Translations under genes and position numbers: made by a program
Shown here: positions 47,380 to 56,812 of the stretch, piece by piece
How positions within the stretch are numbered: position 1 is the first letter of the stretch
Layout of the letters: each line of letters starts with the position of its first letter
Notes under the pieces: generated by a model
What the model saw: the letters and a program-made list of their open reading frames with translations, nothing else
The model's database searches: none
What the model was told of the DNA's origin: nothing
NCBI GenBank assembly: GCA_905221605.1
Contig: CAJNDS010002461.1
Span: 164,208-228,207, forward strand
Direction of reading: 5' to 3'
DNA length: 64,000 bases
From: Symbiodinium natans
Taxonomy: Eukaryota > Sar > Dinophyceae > Suessiales > Symbiodiniaceae

Positions 47380-47385
47380 GGAGAT
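47290..47385. repeat. (GA)n microsatellite
   Basis: About 95 bases of GAGAGA with A interruptions. Frames give Arg/Glu or Ser/Leu repeats. Confidence 0.95.
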
Positions 47386-47654
47386 GCAAATTGTGGCAAG
47401 TTGTAGCTCACCCACCGAAAGATTAGGGTCCACATCCTGTGGCTAAGCACGCAGCAAGACCTGAACCCTGGAAAACATCTGCTGGAAGGAAGCTTCCCCT
47501 CCCAGAAGAGGGGAGAAGGATGGGGGGATGTTTGGAGGGTCGTCGTCGTTCCGGGTGTCACGCAGGCGTCAGATTTTGACAGTTTTGCACTCTGCCGGAA
47601 GATGTTTGCAAGGAATCATGGGAACCTAAGCCAGTTGACACGGCAGGTACAGCA

Positions 47655-48165
47655 CTGCACCAACACGGGCACCTTGATCCCCAGATCGCGCAGAGCAGCC
47701 ATGACGCTGGAGTCATACTTCCTGGCCAGGCATTTTCTCAGCAGCTGTCTGTCCTGCAGTGGTTTTCTGCAGCCTGATCTATTTCCAGGCGCGGAATCTT
47801 CCGGCCGGGGCATCTATGCTGCTGTCGGCATAAACATGGCAGGCGGTACATGGTTGCGAACTCCTCTTTCGAGATAAGTCCACTACCATCCTGGGCGACA
47901 CACATGCCCTGACTCGTTGAGCCTCCAGAACTCGCCGAAGGTGGTGATTGGAGCTTTGGACAGAGCTTGACATGATTCAGGAAGAAGGGACAACACACTG
48001 CCTCCTTGAAAAACCTGGAAAACCCAGAACATCCAGACTGGCTCTGCTTGGGCTTCCAGGGCTTTGGAAGGGCTCTGAGCGCACCTCAAAGGGGGAACCT
48101 CTGAGGTCGTCGCCGAGTCCATGGAGGTGAAGATCGTCAGTATCGCTTCGGCGGCCTGAGTCTCA
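47655..48165 (-). CDS. EF-hand protein fragment, multi-exon
   Basis: Segments in order: about 48165-48109 (AAEAILTIFTSMDSATTSE, followed by GTTCCC donor), about 47965-47920 (TFGEFWRLNE), 47895-47845 behind CGCCCAG (DGSGLISKEEF), and about 47763-47660 (DRQLLRKCLARKYDSSVMAA, LRDLGIKVPVLV). Joining LNE to DGSGLISKEEF gives a canonical calcium-binding loop (N-E-D-G-S-G-L-I-S-K-E-E), but the gap between those two pieces is only 22 bases, so either a real boundary has been missed or the gene is damaged. The layout resembles the cytosolic EF-hand tails of dinoflagellate ion channels; that link is an inference. Confidence 0.5.
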
Positions 48166-50167
48166 TCTCTTTACCACCAGGCCAAAGTCAATCAGGCCAG
48201 TTTTTTGACCCCCCCCCGCTAAGAGAGAGCGACTCTATGACATATTGAAAAAACCCACGGAGGGCTCTCAGAGGGCTCAAACTTTGTACATTTTGTACTT
48301 TCCCTTTTGCTCTTTGCACCCCCTTCGAATTTCGCATCCCTCTTGTGCCTGCTCCTTGGAGGCCCGTTGGCTTTCGGCCTCTGCGGTGCTGCCGACGACC
48401 TGCAAAACATGGCTCTGTGGCGACAGAGTGGGCTGTGCGATGGGGATTCGTGCCAGTTCGCGAGGTGCTGGGAAACCTCGGCCAAACCTGAACTGAGCAA
48501 ATGAGCCGTGAGCCTACCCCGTGCCATCCCAGGCTTTTTTTTGGCGAAGCTGTACATGGGCAGCGAGGGTTTCTGTTTAACAACTCCCTTCTGAGCTCAT
48601 GCTTCCAAACTTCCGGGCTTCTGTCAATGCCACAACAGTGATCGCAGTTTCAATAAGGGAATAAAAGGGGCTCTGTTCGAGAAACCTTCGTAGATGCTTC
48701 TGTCGCCATGCACGACAGGCCAGTGCACATGCAGTTCCTGCACAGGTCTCGGCTGAGCGAAGCAAGTTGCAAGAAGTAAGTTCTACAGAATATTACTGTT
48801 TCTGGCAGTGCCTATGAGCTCACGACAGGCTTACCTCTTGCGCACTTCCTCCTGTGCAGTCATTCAGATGTGACAGTTCTGTTGCTGGAGGTCGACGGCC
48901 AGATGGTGGCGAAATTCACGGCAAGATGCGAAGTCTAAACCGCAGCAGAAGCCTCGAGCGCTTGAGATCAGCTGCATCTGTGCCACATAGGCATGGTACG
49001 AGAATCTCTGCGCAGCGCGATGCCATCTGCGCGTTCGCATCGGAACGTTTTTGCGGGAGGGATGAATGGACCTTGAACTACTGCGGATTTGTCCTGCAAG
49101 CAGTTCAAGGTCTCTTCATCTCAGATCAATTGGGGGGTGCCTGCAGTGAGCTGCAGACACCCAAGAATCAGCTTATGACGAGTCTCAGCACTGTCAGCGT
49201 CGTGGGGCTTGCTCTTCCTCACCTGAGCTTCACAAGTTCCACACGCCCCTGAGCCTAACTCAAGAATCCCAAGCTCCCGGCAGTCTGGGGTGAATCCTGA
49301 AGGTAGCATTCACTAGCAATCGCCCGTCACAAAAGCGTACACTAACAGGCAAGGTCCTTCGTACTCCATCTTTCTCCGAGGGCACCAGCCGCGACCGCGG
49401 AAGTGCTCTTTGCCTGCTGGATACTCCTTGGAGGCATGCAATGCAACATGCACTGCACTCCTCTCAACAGCCCCATGTTGCCTTCAAGACAGCACACTGA
49501 CCAATACCACAGTATACCACACTGCAGGCTGTCATGCCCAGACTTTGCTCCAGCGCCATGGAGACTGGTGACTGGTGGCTGGTCACAAGTCCCGAATCAG
49601 GGAGACATTCCCACACCCCAGAATGTCAAAATATGTCAACCAACGTCTCAATGTCATTCACAAAAAGGGAGTACAGAGACAGTAAGTTGAGAGGTAACGA
49701 ACGGGAGTCTCAATTGCCGGAGAGGCGGCCTTGAAGTTTCCGAAGTCCCGGTCGTGCGTGTAGCTGACGCAAACGGGGTCCGGAGCACCTCTCTCTTTCT
49801 TGTTGCCTTTTTCTCTTGTCCTTCCAAGCCCTCACAAAGAGATTTCTTGGTGCTCTCTTGCAGCTGATGGTGGATGGGCCTTCTTCTACAAGGTAGTCGG
49901 GATTCTCGGACTCGTCACCTGCAGCCATTTTGTGCGACCCTGGGTTCGAACTTCAGGCTTCAAAGCTTACCTCGGACTCTCAGACCCTTTTCCAAGGAAT
50001 TGGGGTGTCAACATCCTTGCACATGACCTTTCAGAACTCAAATCACAACCAAGTGGCTTGCCCTGTACCTGAGAATCACTTGCGGCGGACCAAGCCCAGT
50101 GAGCTTTGTGACGAATCAATATGTCGGCTGCTACATTTTTGCTGTGCGATTCTGCTCACATCTCTGC
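48166..50167. other. Region without a decided gene
   Basis: At 48300-48490 both strands read plausibly (plus: NMALWRQSGLCDGDSCQFAR; minus: STAEAESQRASKEQAQEG). A plus-strand exon candidate lies at 48860-48925 (DVTVLLLEVDGQMVAKFTAR) behind TGTGCAG. It could contain the remaining 3' exons of the oxygenase gene to the right. Confidence 0.3.
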
Positions 50168-52617
50168 TCACGTGCAGATCGGGGACGTGCTGGAGTGATT
50201 CCACAAAATGAGGTTCAATCGCTCCCCAGACCTGAGACTGACATGTACGCCTCACTGAAAGTCATTGAAAGACTGCAACTCAAAAACGCCAAATCGCCAG
50301 TTCGTCTTACCATGGCCTTACTGCTATCAGACATTTTTGCTGTTTTGCTCCTTCAAGAACTCCTGAATCCGGAGGCGCCGAGCTGAGAACTCCCCCGAGC
50401 GTTGGCCCCTACTACCCGACTCAAGATTCGTCTATTCGTTTAGCACCCCTCTTCGGACTTCTTCTCTTGAGCAGAGCCGCGTGATGTCGTCGGCGCCATG
50501 CCGCCGCCGGCCCAGGTGAACGACGCAGCTGCCCTCTTCACAAAGGCCATCGACATGTTTGCTGGTGTTCTGAACACCACGTATTAGCATGGCTCGACTC
50601 TCCTCAGCATCCGAGCCGCCTTCTTGTGGAAGTACGTGTAGCAGTGCTTGCGATGATCTGTTGCGCCCATCATGCCGCAAAACTGCAAGCCAGCCCCCGC
50701 AAACTCCAAACCCAAGCAGAGATTCATCGTCACATCCTTGGTAGCAGTACGAGCAGACTCTTCGGAACAGCCGGTGACGGCCCTGCGCTTTGCCCATGCA
50801 ATGCACAGCACAAAGACATGATTGTATTTCATTGGCACTTTTACCTTATGCACGTACGTTTCATTCAATCACGAATCTCATGTGATTTTGAAGGTTTTGA
50901 AGAGAAAATGTAATGTAAAATAGTAACTCCTCCAAATAAAGGGAAAGAAGCCAATGAACAATCCCAATAAAAAGATAAAGGAAAACTAAATTAAAGCGCA
51001 TCAAAAAACCGGGGAAAATGCGGCTTTCTTCTGCTCACTCTTTATCTTATTCATATTTACGGCCTTTTGCCGTGAAATAATATGAAGATACGAACATGCA
51101 AAAGCTGTAGCTATAACCGTGCAAACAATAAGATTGTCTCCACGGCATAGTAGTACGGTCATTGAGGATTAGTAGAAGAGCGCAAGGCCAAGATTATTCG
51201 CACATGGAATCCTTAAAGTTTTCTACAGCATTAGTGGATTGGTTTCATGCGTTCTAATGTGTTCATCACCAAAACTTATTCATCACGAAACACCGCAACG
51301 CATTGCAAGACATCTTCCTTGGTTCGAACTGTTGTGGAGACTGCAGAACGAAGAAAAGGCTCGCTCTCTCTCACCCTCACTCTCACGTCTCACAAGTCAG
51401 GGGTGGGGGGGGTCTTGTGACTGCAAGCCAGGCGCCGAGTCGTCGGTGTGCATGTCCAGACCGAGATCCTCGCCGGATCTGTAGCGAACCTTATAGATGC
51501 AGAGCGCCCGCAAGCAGGCACAGAGAGCCAGGAAAGCCGTAGGGTTGTAATGGGATGCCATGAACCTGAAAGTGCGTCGTGAACGACAGCTTGATGATGT
51601 GCAGGACTTGGCAACACGTGTTGGCAACAGGTGCAGCTTAGCTTCAATGAAGCAATGATGCCCATCCTTGGACACACGTAGCTCTGTGCAGGGCCATGTA
51701 GCGGGCTTACACGAGTTTTGGGGCGGGGGGGGGGGGGTTTTCGCATGACTCGACTAGTCCACTGGCCACGCAAGCAGAGACAGTTAGAACTTAGAAGAAG
51801 AGGAAGAAGAGGAAGACGAGGACGCAGAAACCACACAAATAACAAGAGTTGTCCACCAAGAAGTACTACCCACCCAAACACCATCATGATGCGAAGCACA
51901 AAGGTAGCGCCAAGACTCCCAGCAGCTGCCAGGGCCAGGGAAGAGGAGGTCGCCAAGTGGCTGAACATGACGCCTACAGTGCTACAGCTGAAGCATCAGC
52001 TTGCGACAGGGATTACAGCCCGTGCATATGCATGTCCCTGAGTCTGCCGTGCTCCTGTGTGCAGGCTTTCGTTGGGTGTTTGTGAGGTAGCGTTCTCTGG
52101 CTCATACAAACACTCAGGCCTTCCAGCTTCGTGAGCTACTGATCAGCCAATGGATGTTCCCAAACGAACAGACTACATTATATGGCAGACGGATGCAGAC
52201 GGAACACAGACAACAACACGAACAATTGGTCTTCTCACACGCTATTGAGGTCAGTCTACAGCTCCTGACTCGCTTTTCGCCCACAGGTGTCTGATCACGC
52301 CAGCGGAGCGCACTCGCACATACGCATCGCAGCGTCAAGTGCGGCACCATGAGAAACTATCAAACAGAAACACGAAAAACAAAAACACACACACACACAC
52401 AAAAAAAAAAATGAATAAACCGATGCCACCTTTCAATCCATTTCTCAGGCGAGGCGAGGGGAGGTCAGGGGAGGGAAGGGGAGAGGAGCCGCTACGACAG
52501 ACGTTGTGATACCCCTTGATTCCTCACCTGCCCTCTGAATGCCCTCTGGTCGCTGCAGCTCGTCGATGAGGGGCTCAAGCCCGATGTCGTTTAGGATGAT
52601 GCCGTAGGCGTTCATGC
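50168..52617 (-). CDS. 2-oxoglutarate/Fe(II)-dependent oxygenase (prolyl 4-hydroxylase-like), 8 exons seen
   Basis: Catalyses 2OG- and O2-dependent hydroxylation; the substrate is unknown. Exons in order: 52617-52532 (NAYGIILNDIGLEPLIDELQ), 51960-51930 (PLGDLLFPGP), 51683-51646 (LRVSKDGHHCFI), 51489-51436 (VRYRSGEDLGLDMHTDDS), 50735-50620 (DVTMNLCLGLEFAGAGLQFC, then YTYFHKK), 50533-50481 (GSCVVHLGRRRHGADDIT), 50231-50168 or beyond (SGERLNLILWNHSS). All phases close. Iron ligands are the His and Asp of MHTDDS and the His of RRRHGADD; the Arg of GERLN should bind 2OG. Donors: GC in five introns, GA in one (ATT|GAAGC). The last exon either stops at TGA 50170-50168 or continues through a good GTGAGC donor. 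5' exons lie between 52617 and 53128. Confidence 0.85.
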
Positions 52618-53128
52618 CTGCAATTTTGCACGCTCCCTGCACACGACCACATGGTCACTTGCTTCCCTGAGAGTTTTGTCCTTTCAGTCGCTTTGCCGGT
52701 TGATCGCCCTTTCCCCTTCAGGGCAAATGCGATTTGGAACTTACAGCTTGCTGAGCAGCGGCTCAGTAGGATGAAGCCAAGGCGCTATTGGGACGTCTTG
52801 CGGGAAGCCCACCTCAGCTCTCATGCATAGAGAGTTCAAAGGCCATACTTCTATGCATCTCTACCAGCAACTGCTTTTACTGATGTTGGTTCTTTACGGT
52901 TCTTTCTCTCTCGCGCATGCGATGGTGCACATCCTCCACCGCGGGCCCATGGCCCGTCGGAACAGCGGTGCATGTCCCGGGCATATCAGAAGACATGCAG
53001 AGTGTCAACCTGATAACTGGGAGAGTGCTAACGATACCGAGTCTGCACCTTCATGGGACGATCAAAAACCTAGGCCAAGAAGCCGTCAGAAGCGGTGTAG
53101 TGATGAGGATGTGAAACGAGACTGACAC

Positions 53129-54075
53129 TTAATGGGTCGGGTGGCTCTTGTAGAAGTTGAACACCTCCTCCAGGAACATTTCGCAGAATGCCTGGCCGAT
53201 CTGAAGGATTGCAAGCGCCCAATTCGGTGCGTCCCCCAATTCGGTGCGTCCGACCCTTTGCCTCTGTCACCATCTGGAAGGAATACCTTTCGGCGTGGTG
53301 GTGGGAAAATGTGAGACAAAGTTCAATGCAGCCCCGCAAACTCTTGAGTTTCCCAGAGCCCGGATCAGCCCCCCCCCCCCCCCCCCCCCCCGCACCCCGA
53401 TTTGTGGAGCAACTTGCGTAGCTGAGCGTCACCTGCCCTGGCACGTGCTCGGTCAAGATGCTCTTCCACACAGCCGGATCGTTTTGGCGGATGGCCTCGT
53501 CGGCTGGGAGCCCTTTACAGACCCTGAATGAGCCCTGAATAGGTTCCCCAATGATGAAGCCCATTGAGCCCAATCCCATCCAAGTTCGTAAACCCTCGAC
53601 AAGCCCTATGTGCAAGGCCCTGAACCGGAAACATCTCTCACAAGCTAGGCAAAACCGTTCCCCAAGACTTCCAGGAAGTTTCGAGGTGCAGCAAAAGACG
53701 AGGTCTTGAGACCTCTACCGTCTGTGCAGGGACAGTTCTCGAGATCTGGCAACATCTCTTGATGTGCCGCTTACAGTGTAGATGCATCGGCGACAGGCAC
53801 TGACGTGTTCAAGACTCGAAACTGAACCTGAGAGGTTTGCGTGCTGAGTCGCTGTCATTGCGTCTGCTGCAGCTGCTGATGCTTGTGGATCCATTCAAGT
53901 GCTTTTCGTGGCGGCAAGCATGCGGGCATCCCCTTCACTCTCTTGCCCTTGCGGAGCCTCTGCATGCTAAAAAGTCCCCCACCTTGAGAAAGCCATCTGC
54001 CAGCCACTCGTCGCGCCAGCGACCGCTGAAAAGCTCCGGGTGCAGGGCTTGGGGGGCGTACCTACCATGGGACGA
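53129..54075 (-). CDS. 3' part of a minus-strand gene of unknown function
   Basis: Exon-like segments in order: about 54062-53985 (PQALHPELFSGRWRDEWLAD, followed by GTGGGG), about 53945-53857 (KGMPACLPPRKALEWIHKHQ), about 53512-53440 (LPADEAIRQNDPAVWKSILT, then EHVPGQ and a GTGACG donor), and a terminal segment about 53220-53129 (ILQIGQAFCEMFLEEVFNFY, then KSHPTH and TAA). Codon use is strongly protein-like. I do not recognise the family. An intron contains 23 consecutive C. A 15-base motif (CAATTCGGTGCGTCC) is tandemly doubled at 53219-53249 just upstream of the last exon. Confidence 0.55.
53369..53391. repeat. 23-base poly-C tract
   Basis: Uninterrupted run of 23 C in an intron of the minus-strand gene ending at 53129. 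The length is uncertain technically. Confidence 0.9.
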
Positions 54076-54148
54076 CTTTGGAGTTATTTCAGGGACTCCT
54101 GAGGCCCCAGAGTCTTGACATGAGTCTCCAGAGAAGAACAGAAAGAAA

Positions 54149-54163
54149 ACAACAAACAACAAC

Positions 54164-54198
<35 letters not shown>

Positions 54199-54200
54199 TT
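54149..54200. repeat. (CAA)n microsatellite
   Basis: ACAACAACAA repeats of about 50 bases, giving Asn or Cys runs in translation; not a gene. Confidence 0.95.
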
Positions 54201-54676
54201 TTTGCATTGCACTCACTGCCAGAATCAGCATGTGGACCTCTGATCACTTTGGATCCTCGGCACGTCGGCTACTCTGTATCCGCCTTGGGAGCTCCAGCAG
54301 TCTTTGCTAGTTCGTGCTTCACGCCCCTCAGGGCTGCTGAAAGGATTGTTGTGCACAGCTATGTTCGAGTATGTGGAATGCATCCGCCCCTCGGGGCTGC
54401 GATAGCGCTGTGCTGGCTGGGCACCTTACGACCGCTTCTTACTGGCTCACCTGCACCCGCGATTGCTGCAGTGCCGGCTGGCCCCGATGTTGTGTTGCAG
54501 GCTATAGCTGTGCGCTAGCTGAGTTTGGTGTGATTAAGGCGGGCAAGTGTAATATAGAAGGTCTCACCCGCCTTTGTTATTCACAGTCCGGCCTTTGGGA
54601 CCTCGAGAGGTTCGCTTCCTCCAGATTGTCATATCTCACTACATGCTATACTGAATCTGCTTTGGCAGAGTACTTA

Positions 54677-54755
54677 AGGAGATTCAAGAGGAAATCTCCT
54701 GATCTGACGCAGCAAAACAATGAAGAAATTGAAATTCGCGCGGAGGCAACCTCCG
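54677..54755. repeat. Hairpins: AGGAGATT/AATCTCCT and CGGAGG/CCTCCG
   Basis: First hairpin has 8-bp arms (54677-54684, 54693-54700) with an 8-base loop. The second (54741-54755) has 6-bp arms and a CAA loop. Both are diverged members of the GGAGG-aag-CCTCC hairpin family. Confidence 0.7.
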
Positions 54756-55117
54756 ATATCAAGTACTCAGCACTGCAAAGGTGTGAAAGTAAGCACAGCC
54801 ACCCCGACACCCTACTGTGAGTCACTGCGTCCAGCACTCACGCACCAGCTGTTTAGCGAGCCGTACCTCTTGTGAGGCCGACACTCAGCGTTCCCGTCTA
54901 GTGACGTCTCACACAGGTAACGCTAAACGACTGGCAGAGGGCCGTAGGCAGAGCGCACCAAGGCGGCCTTGCACGTTCCAAGTAGGTTACCCAAAGTGGA
55001 AGCAGGGAAGCTGGGTTTGCAAAGCCTTACCTGAGACGCCTTGCGCGGCTGCTAGGGCCAGCGCTGCGACAAGGCAAATTCACACCTGGACGAGAAGAAA
55101 TGGGATCAGGGAAAAGC

Positions 55118-55132
55118 AGGAGGAAACCTCCT
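55118..55132. repeat. Hairpin AGGAGG-AAA-CCTCCT
   Basis: Perfect 6-bp arms with an AAA loop, same family as the hairpins within and between the retroelement ORFs. Confidence 0.8.
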
Positions 55133-55641
55133 ATACTGATGCAGTGATTCAAAAAGGTACAAGAAAACGGGAAGATCAAATAAAGATAGAAACAAAAGTG
55201 CATGCAAACTAAAGTAAATCAAGATTGCCAGCTTGCTGACTAAAATAAATAAAAATTATAAAAATAGCTTGCCTGAAGCGCAAGCTGCCCACAACTGAGT
55301 GTGCCATCAAGTGAGCATGCACGCTGGTGCCAACGAGATGATTAGCTGCAAGCAATGCTATCTGGAGATCACTCCCTGCCTGATAGTTCAGAGCATCGGA
55401 TGACGTCAGCCAAATGCAGCCTGCGTCACGAGCGGTGTGCTCCGCATGGGGCAGGAGAGTGAGATCCCCATTGTGCAACACAGACTCAGGCATGATTCTT
55501 CCTCGTAGCCGCTGATGGTCTCAAAAGCCATCTGCTCTTGTTGCAAGGCTAGACAAGTGATATTGCAGTCCCTTGCCGGAGAAGCTCCATTGCACTTGAA
55601 TGTATCAGAAGGTCTCAAGAAGATGAAGAGCAAGCAAAATG

Positions 55642-55654
55642 GGAGGAAACCTCC
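55642..55654. repeat. Hairpin GGAGG-AAA-CCTCC
   Basis: Perfect 5-bp arms with an AAA loop, about 180 bases downstream of the 184-codon ORF on the minus strand. Confidence 0.8.
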
Positions 55655-55807
55655 AACTGAAAGAAGGAAAGAGACACTATTATCAACCTATGTGCCAATG
55701 GAGTTCTGCCATACTGAGGCATGGCTAGTCAGGCTAAGAGCCGCACCTACAAAAGGGCCGATTTATGTGTTGAAAAGTGTACAGGGAATCGGCGAGGTGC
55801 AGGAAGG

Positions 55808-55832
55808 GGAGGGAGCCTCCGGAGGTAGCCCC
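55808..55832. repeat. Double hairpin, second copy decayed
   Basis: GGAGG-GAG-CCTCC followed directly by GGAGG-TAG-CCCCC. It sits immediately after the stop codon of the 184-codon ORF (minus strand), so it lies at the start of that gene's 3' flank. Confidence 0.7.
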
Positions 55833-55835
55833 CAC

Positions 55836-56390
55836 TCATGCGGTGAGACCTGCCGAAATGGTGGTCCACTGTGCGATCGCTATGTTCATCTCCTCGTCCT
55901 CGGCAAAGAACTCATCACGGACCTGCCCAACCTCTTGTTGGTACTGAGCGTCAAGATCCGAGGGCAGCATACCTGACGTATACCGGAGAATGTGCGTCTC
56001 CCTATAGAAGCTCTCAAGTTCGGTGAGGATCACGATGTAGAACCACGTTCCTTGAGTGGTGGGAAGCCCGGTGAACCTCATCTGACTTAAGTAACGGAGG
56101 CTGATGCTCCGCAACTTTTGGCGTCGGGCCGCCTTAACTTCACGCCATTCATCATATCCGGTCAATGACTGTGCTGCCCAATGCAGTGTCCTCAACCTCT
56201 CTCCTTGGAGCACCTCATGTGCGTAGTTCATGAACTGGGCAAGGTTTTTCACCTTGTGAGTGTGGAGGTACTCCGCAACCCTTGCGCTGGTAGTCTCGGA
56301 GGAAATACTCGGGTCCTCCGCAACTACCTGCTGGTGCACGAGAGCAACCAGGAGCGGAGTGAGCGCTTGTACCAAGCTAGTGCTCTCCAT
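55836..56390 (-). CDS. Unknown 184-residue protein of the retroelement
   Basis: Intronless ORF, last in transcription order. Not recognised. The N-terminus (TSLVQALTPLLVALVHQQVV) is hydrophobic. The middle is basic and helical (EWREVKAARRQKLRSISLRY) and the C-terminus acidic (VRDEFFAEDEEMNIAIAQW). No Cys clusters or nucleotide-binding motif. Same strand and similar spacing (422 bases) to the ORF before it, and followed by the same hairpin family. It may be a structural or regulatory component of the element; that is an inference. Confidence 0.65.
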   Translation of the reverse strand: MESTSLVQALTPLLVALVHQQVVAEDPSISSETTSARVAEYLHTHKVKNLAQFMNYAHEVLQGERLRTLHWAAQSLTGYDEWREVKAARRQKLRSISLRYLSQMRFTGLPTTQGTWFYIVILTELESFYRETHILRYTSGMLPSDLDAQYQQEVGQVRDEFFAEDEEMNIAIAQWTTISAGLTA

Positions 56391-56726
56391 TGGAAACTCG
56401 AGTGTTGATGGCTGGATTCGAGGTTGGAATGGCTACTGCGATCGGAAGAGTGAGGCGGTTTCTTGTGGCAGGCAGGCTTTGACCATTGCTGACAGGCATG
56501 CAAGAGCTATAGCTGAAAGCTGCACAGCTCAAAAACAAGGACTGCAGAAGGAAGCGCCTGTCACTGCTTGTGGGCTGCGCGACGCTAGGCGCACCTGGGC
56601 AATGAGCAGGTGGAGGATGGGGAAACTACTCTTAGAGCATGTAATCGAGACAACTCACGCAGGCTGTGACAAAGTCTTTGTTGCCTTAAGCAGAGGGCGT
56701 ACTTGCTGTCTACTTTAAAATGAAGT

Positions 56727-56752
56727 GGAGGAAGCCTCCGGAGGAAGCCTCC
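56727..56752. repeat. Double hairpin (GGAGGAAGCCTCC)2
   Basis: Two perfect tandem copies of GGAGG-AAG-CCTCC, between the 184-codon and 650-codon ORFs. Confidence 0.9.
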
Positions 56753-56812
56753 CGCTGCGAAAGTAGACCACGGCAGAACGAATTCGGTTCAGGTGAAGCT
56801 GCTGAGAACGCT

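Larger units (their letters stand above)
54201..55835. other. Presumed 3' non-coding region of the multi-ORF retroelement
   Basis: No convincing ORF. Short perfect inverted repeats of the same family as those between the element's genes occur at 54677-54700, 54741-54755, 55118-55132 and 55642-55654, suggesting the element extends at least to about 54.6 kb. An A/T-rich stretch (AAAATAAATAAAAATTATAA) lies at 55240-55260. I cannot locate a poly-A tail or target-site duplication that would fix the end. Confidence 0.4.

Noticed and set aside
54371-54820. 149-codon plus-strand ORF near the retroelement 3' side
   Set aside because: No motif, opposite strand to the element, and it spans two hairpins; treated as a chance frame.
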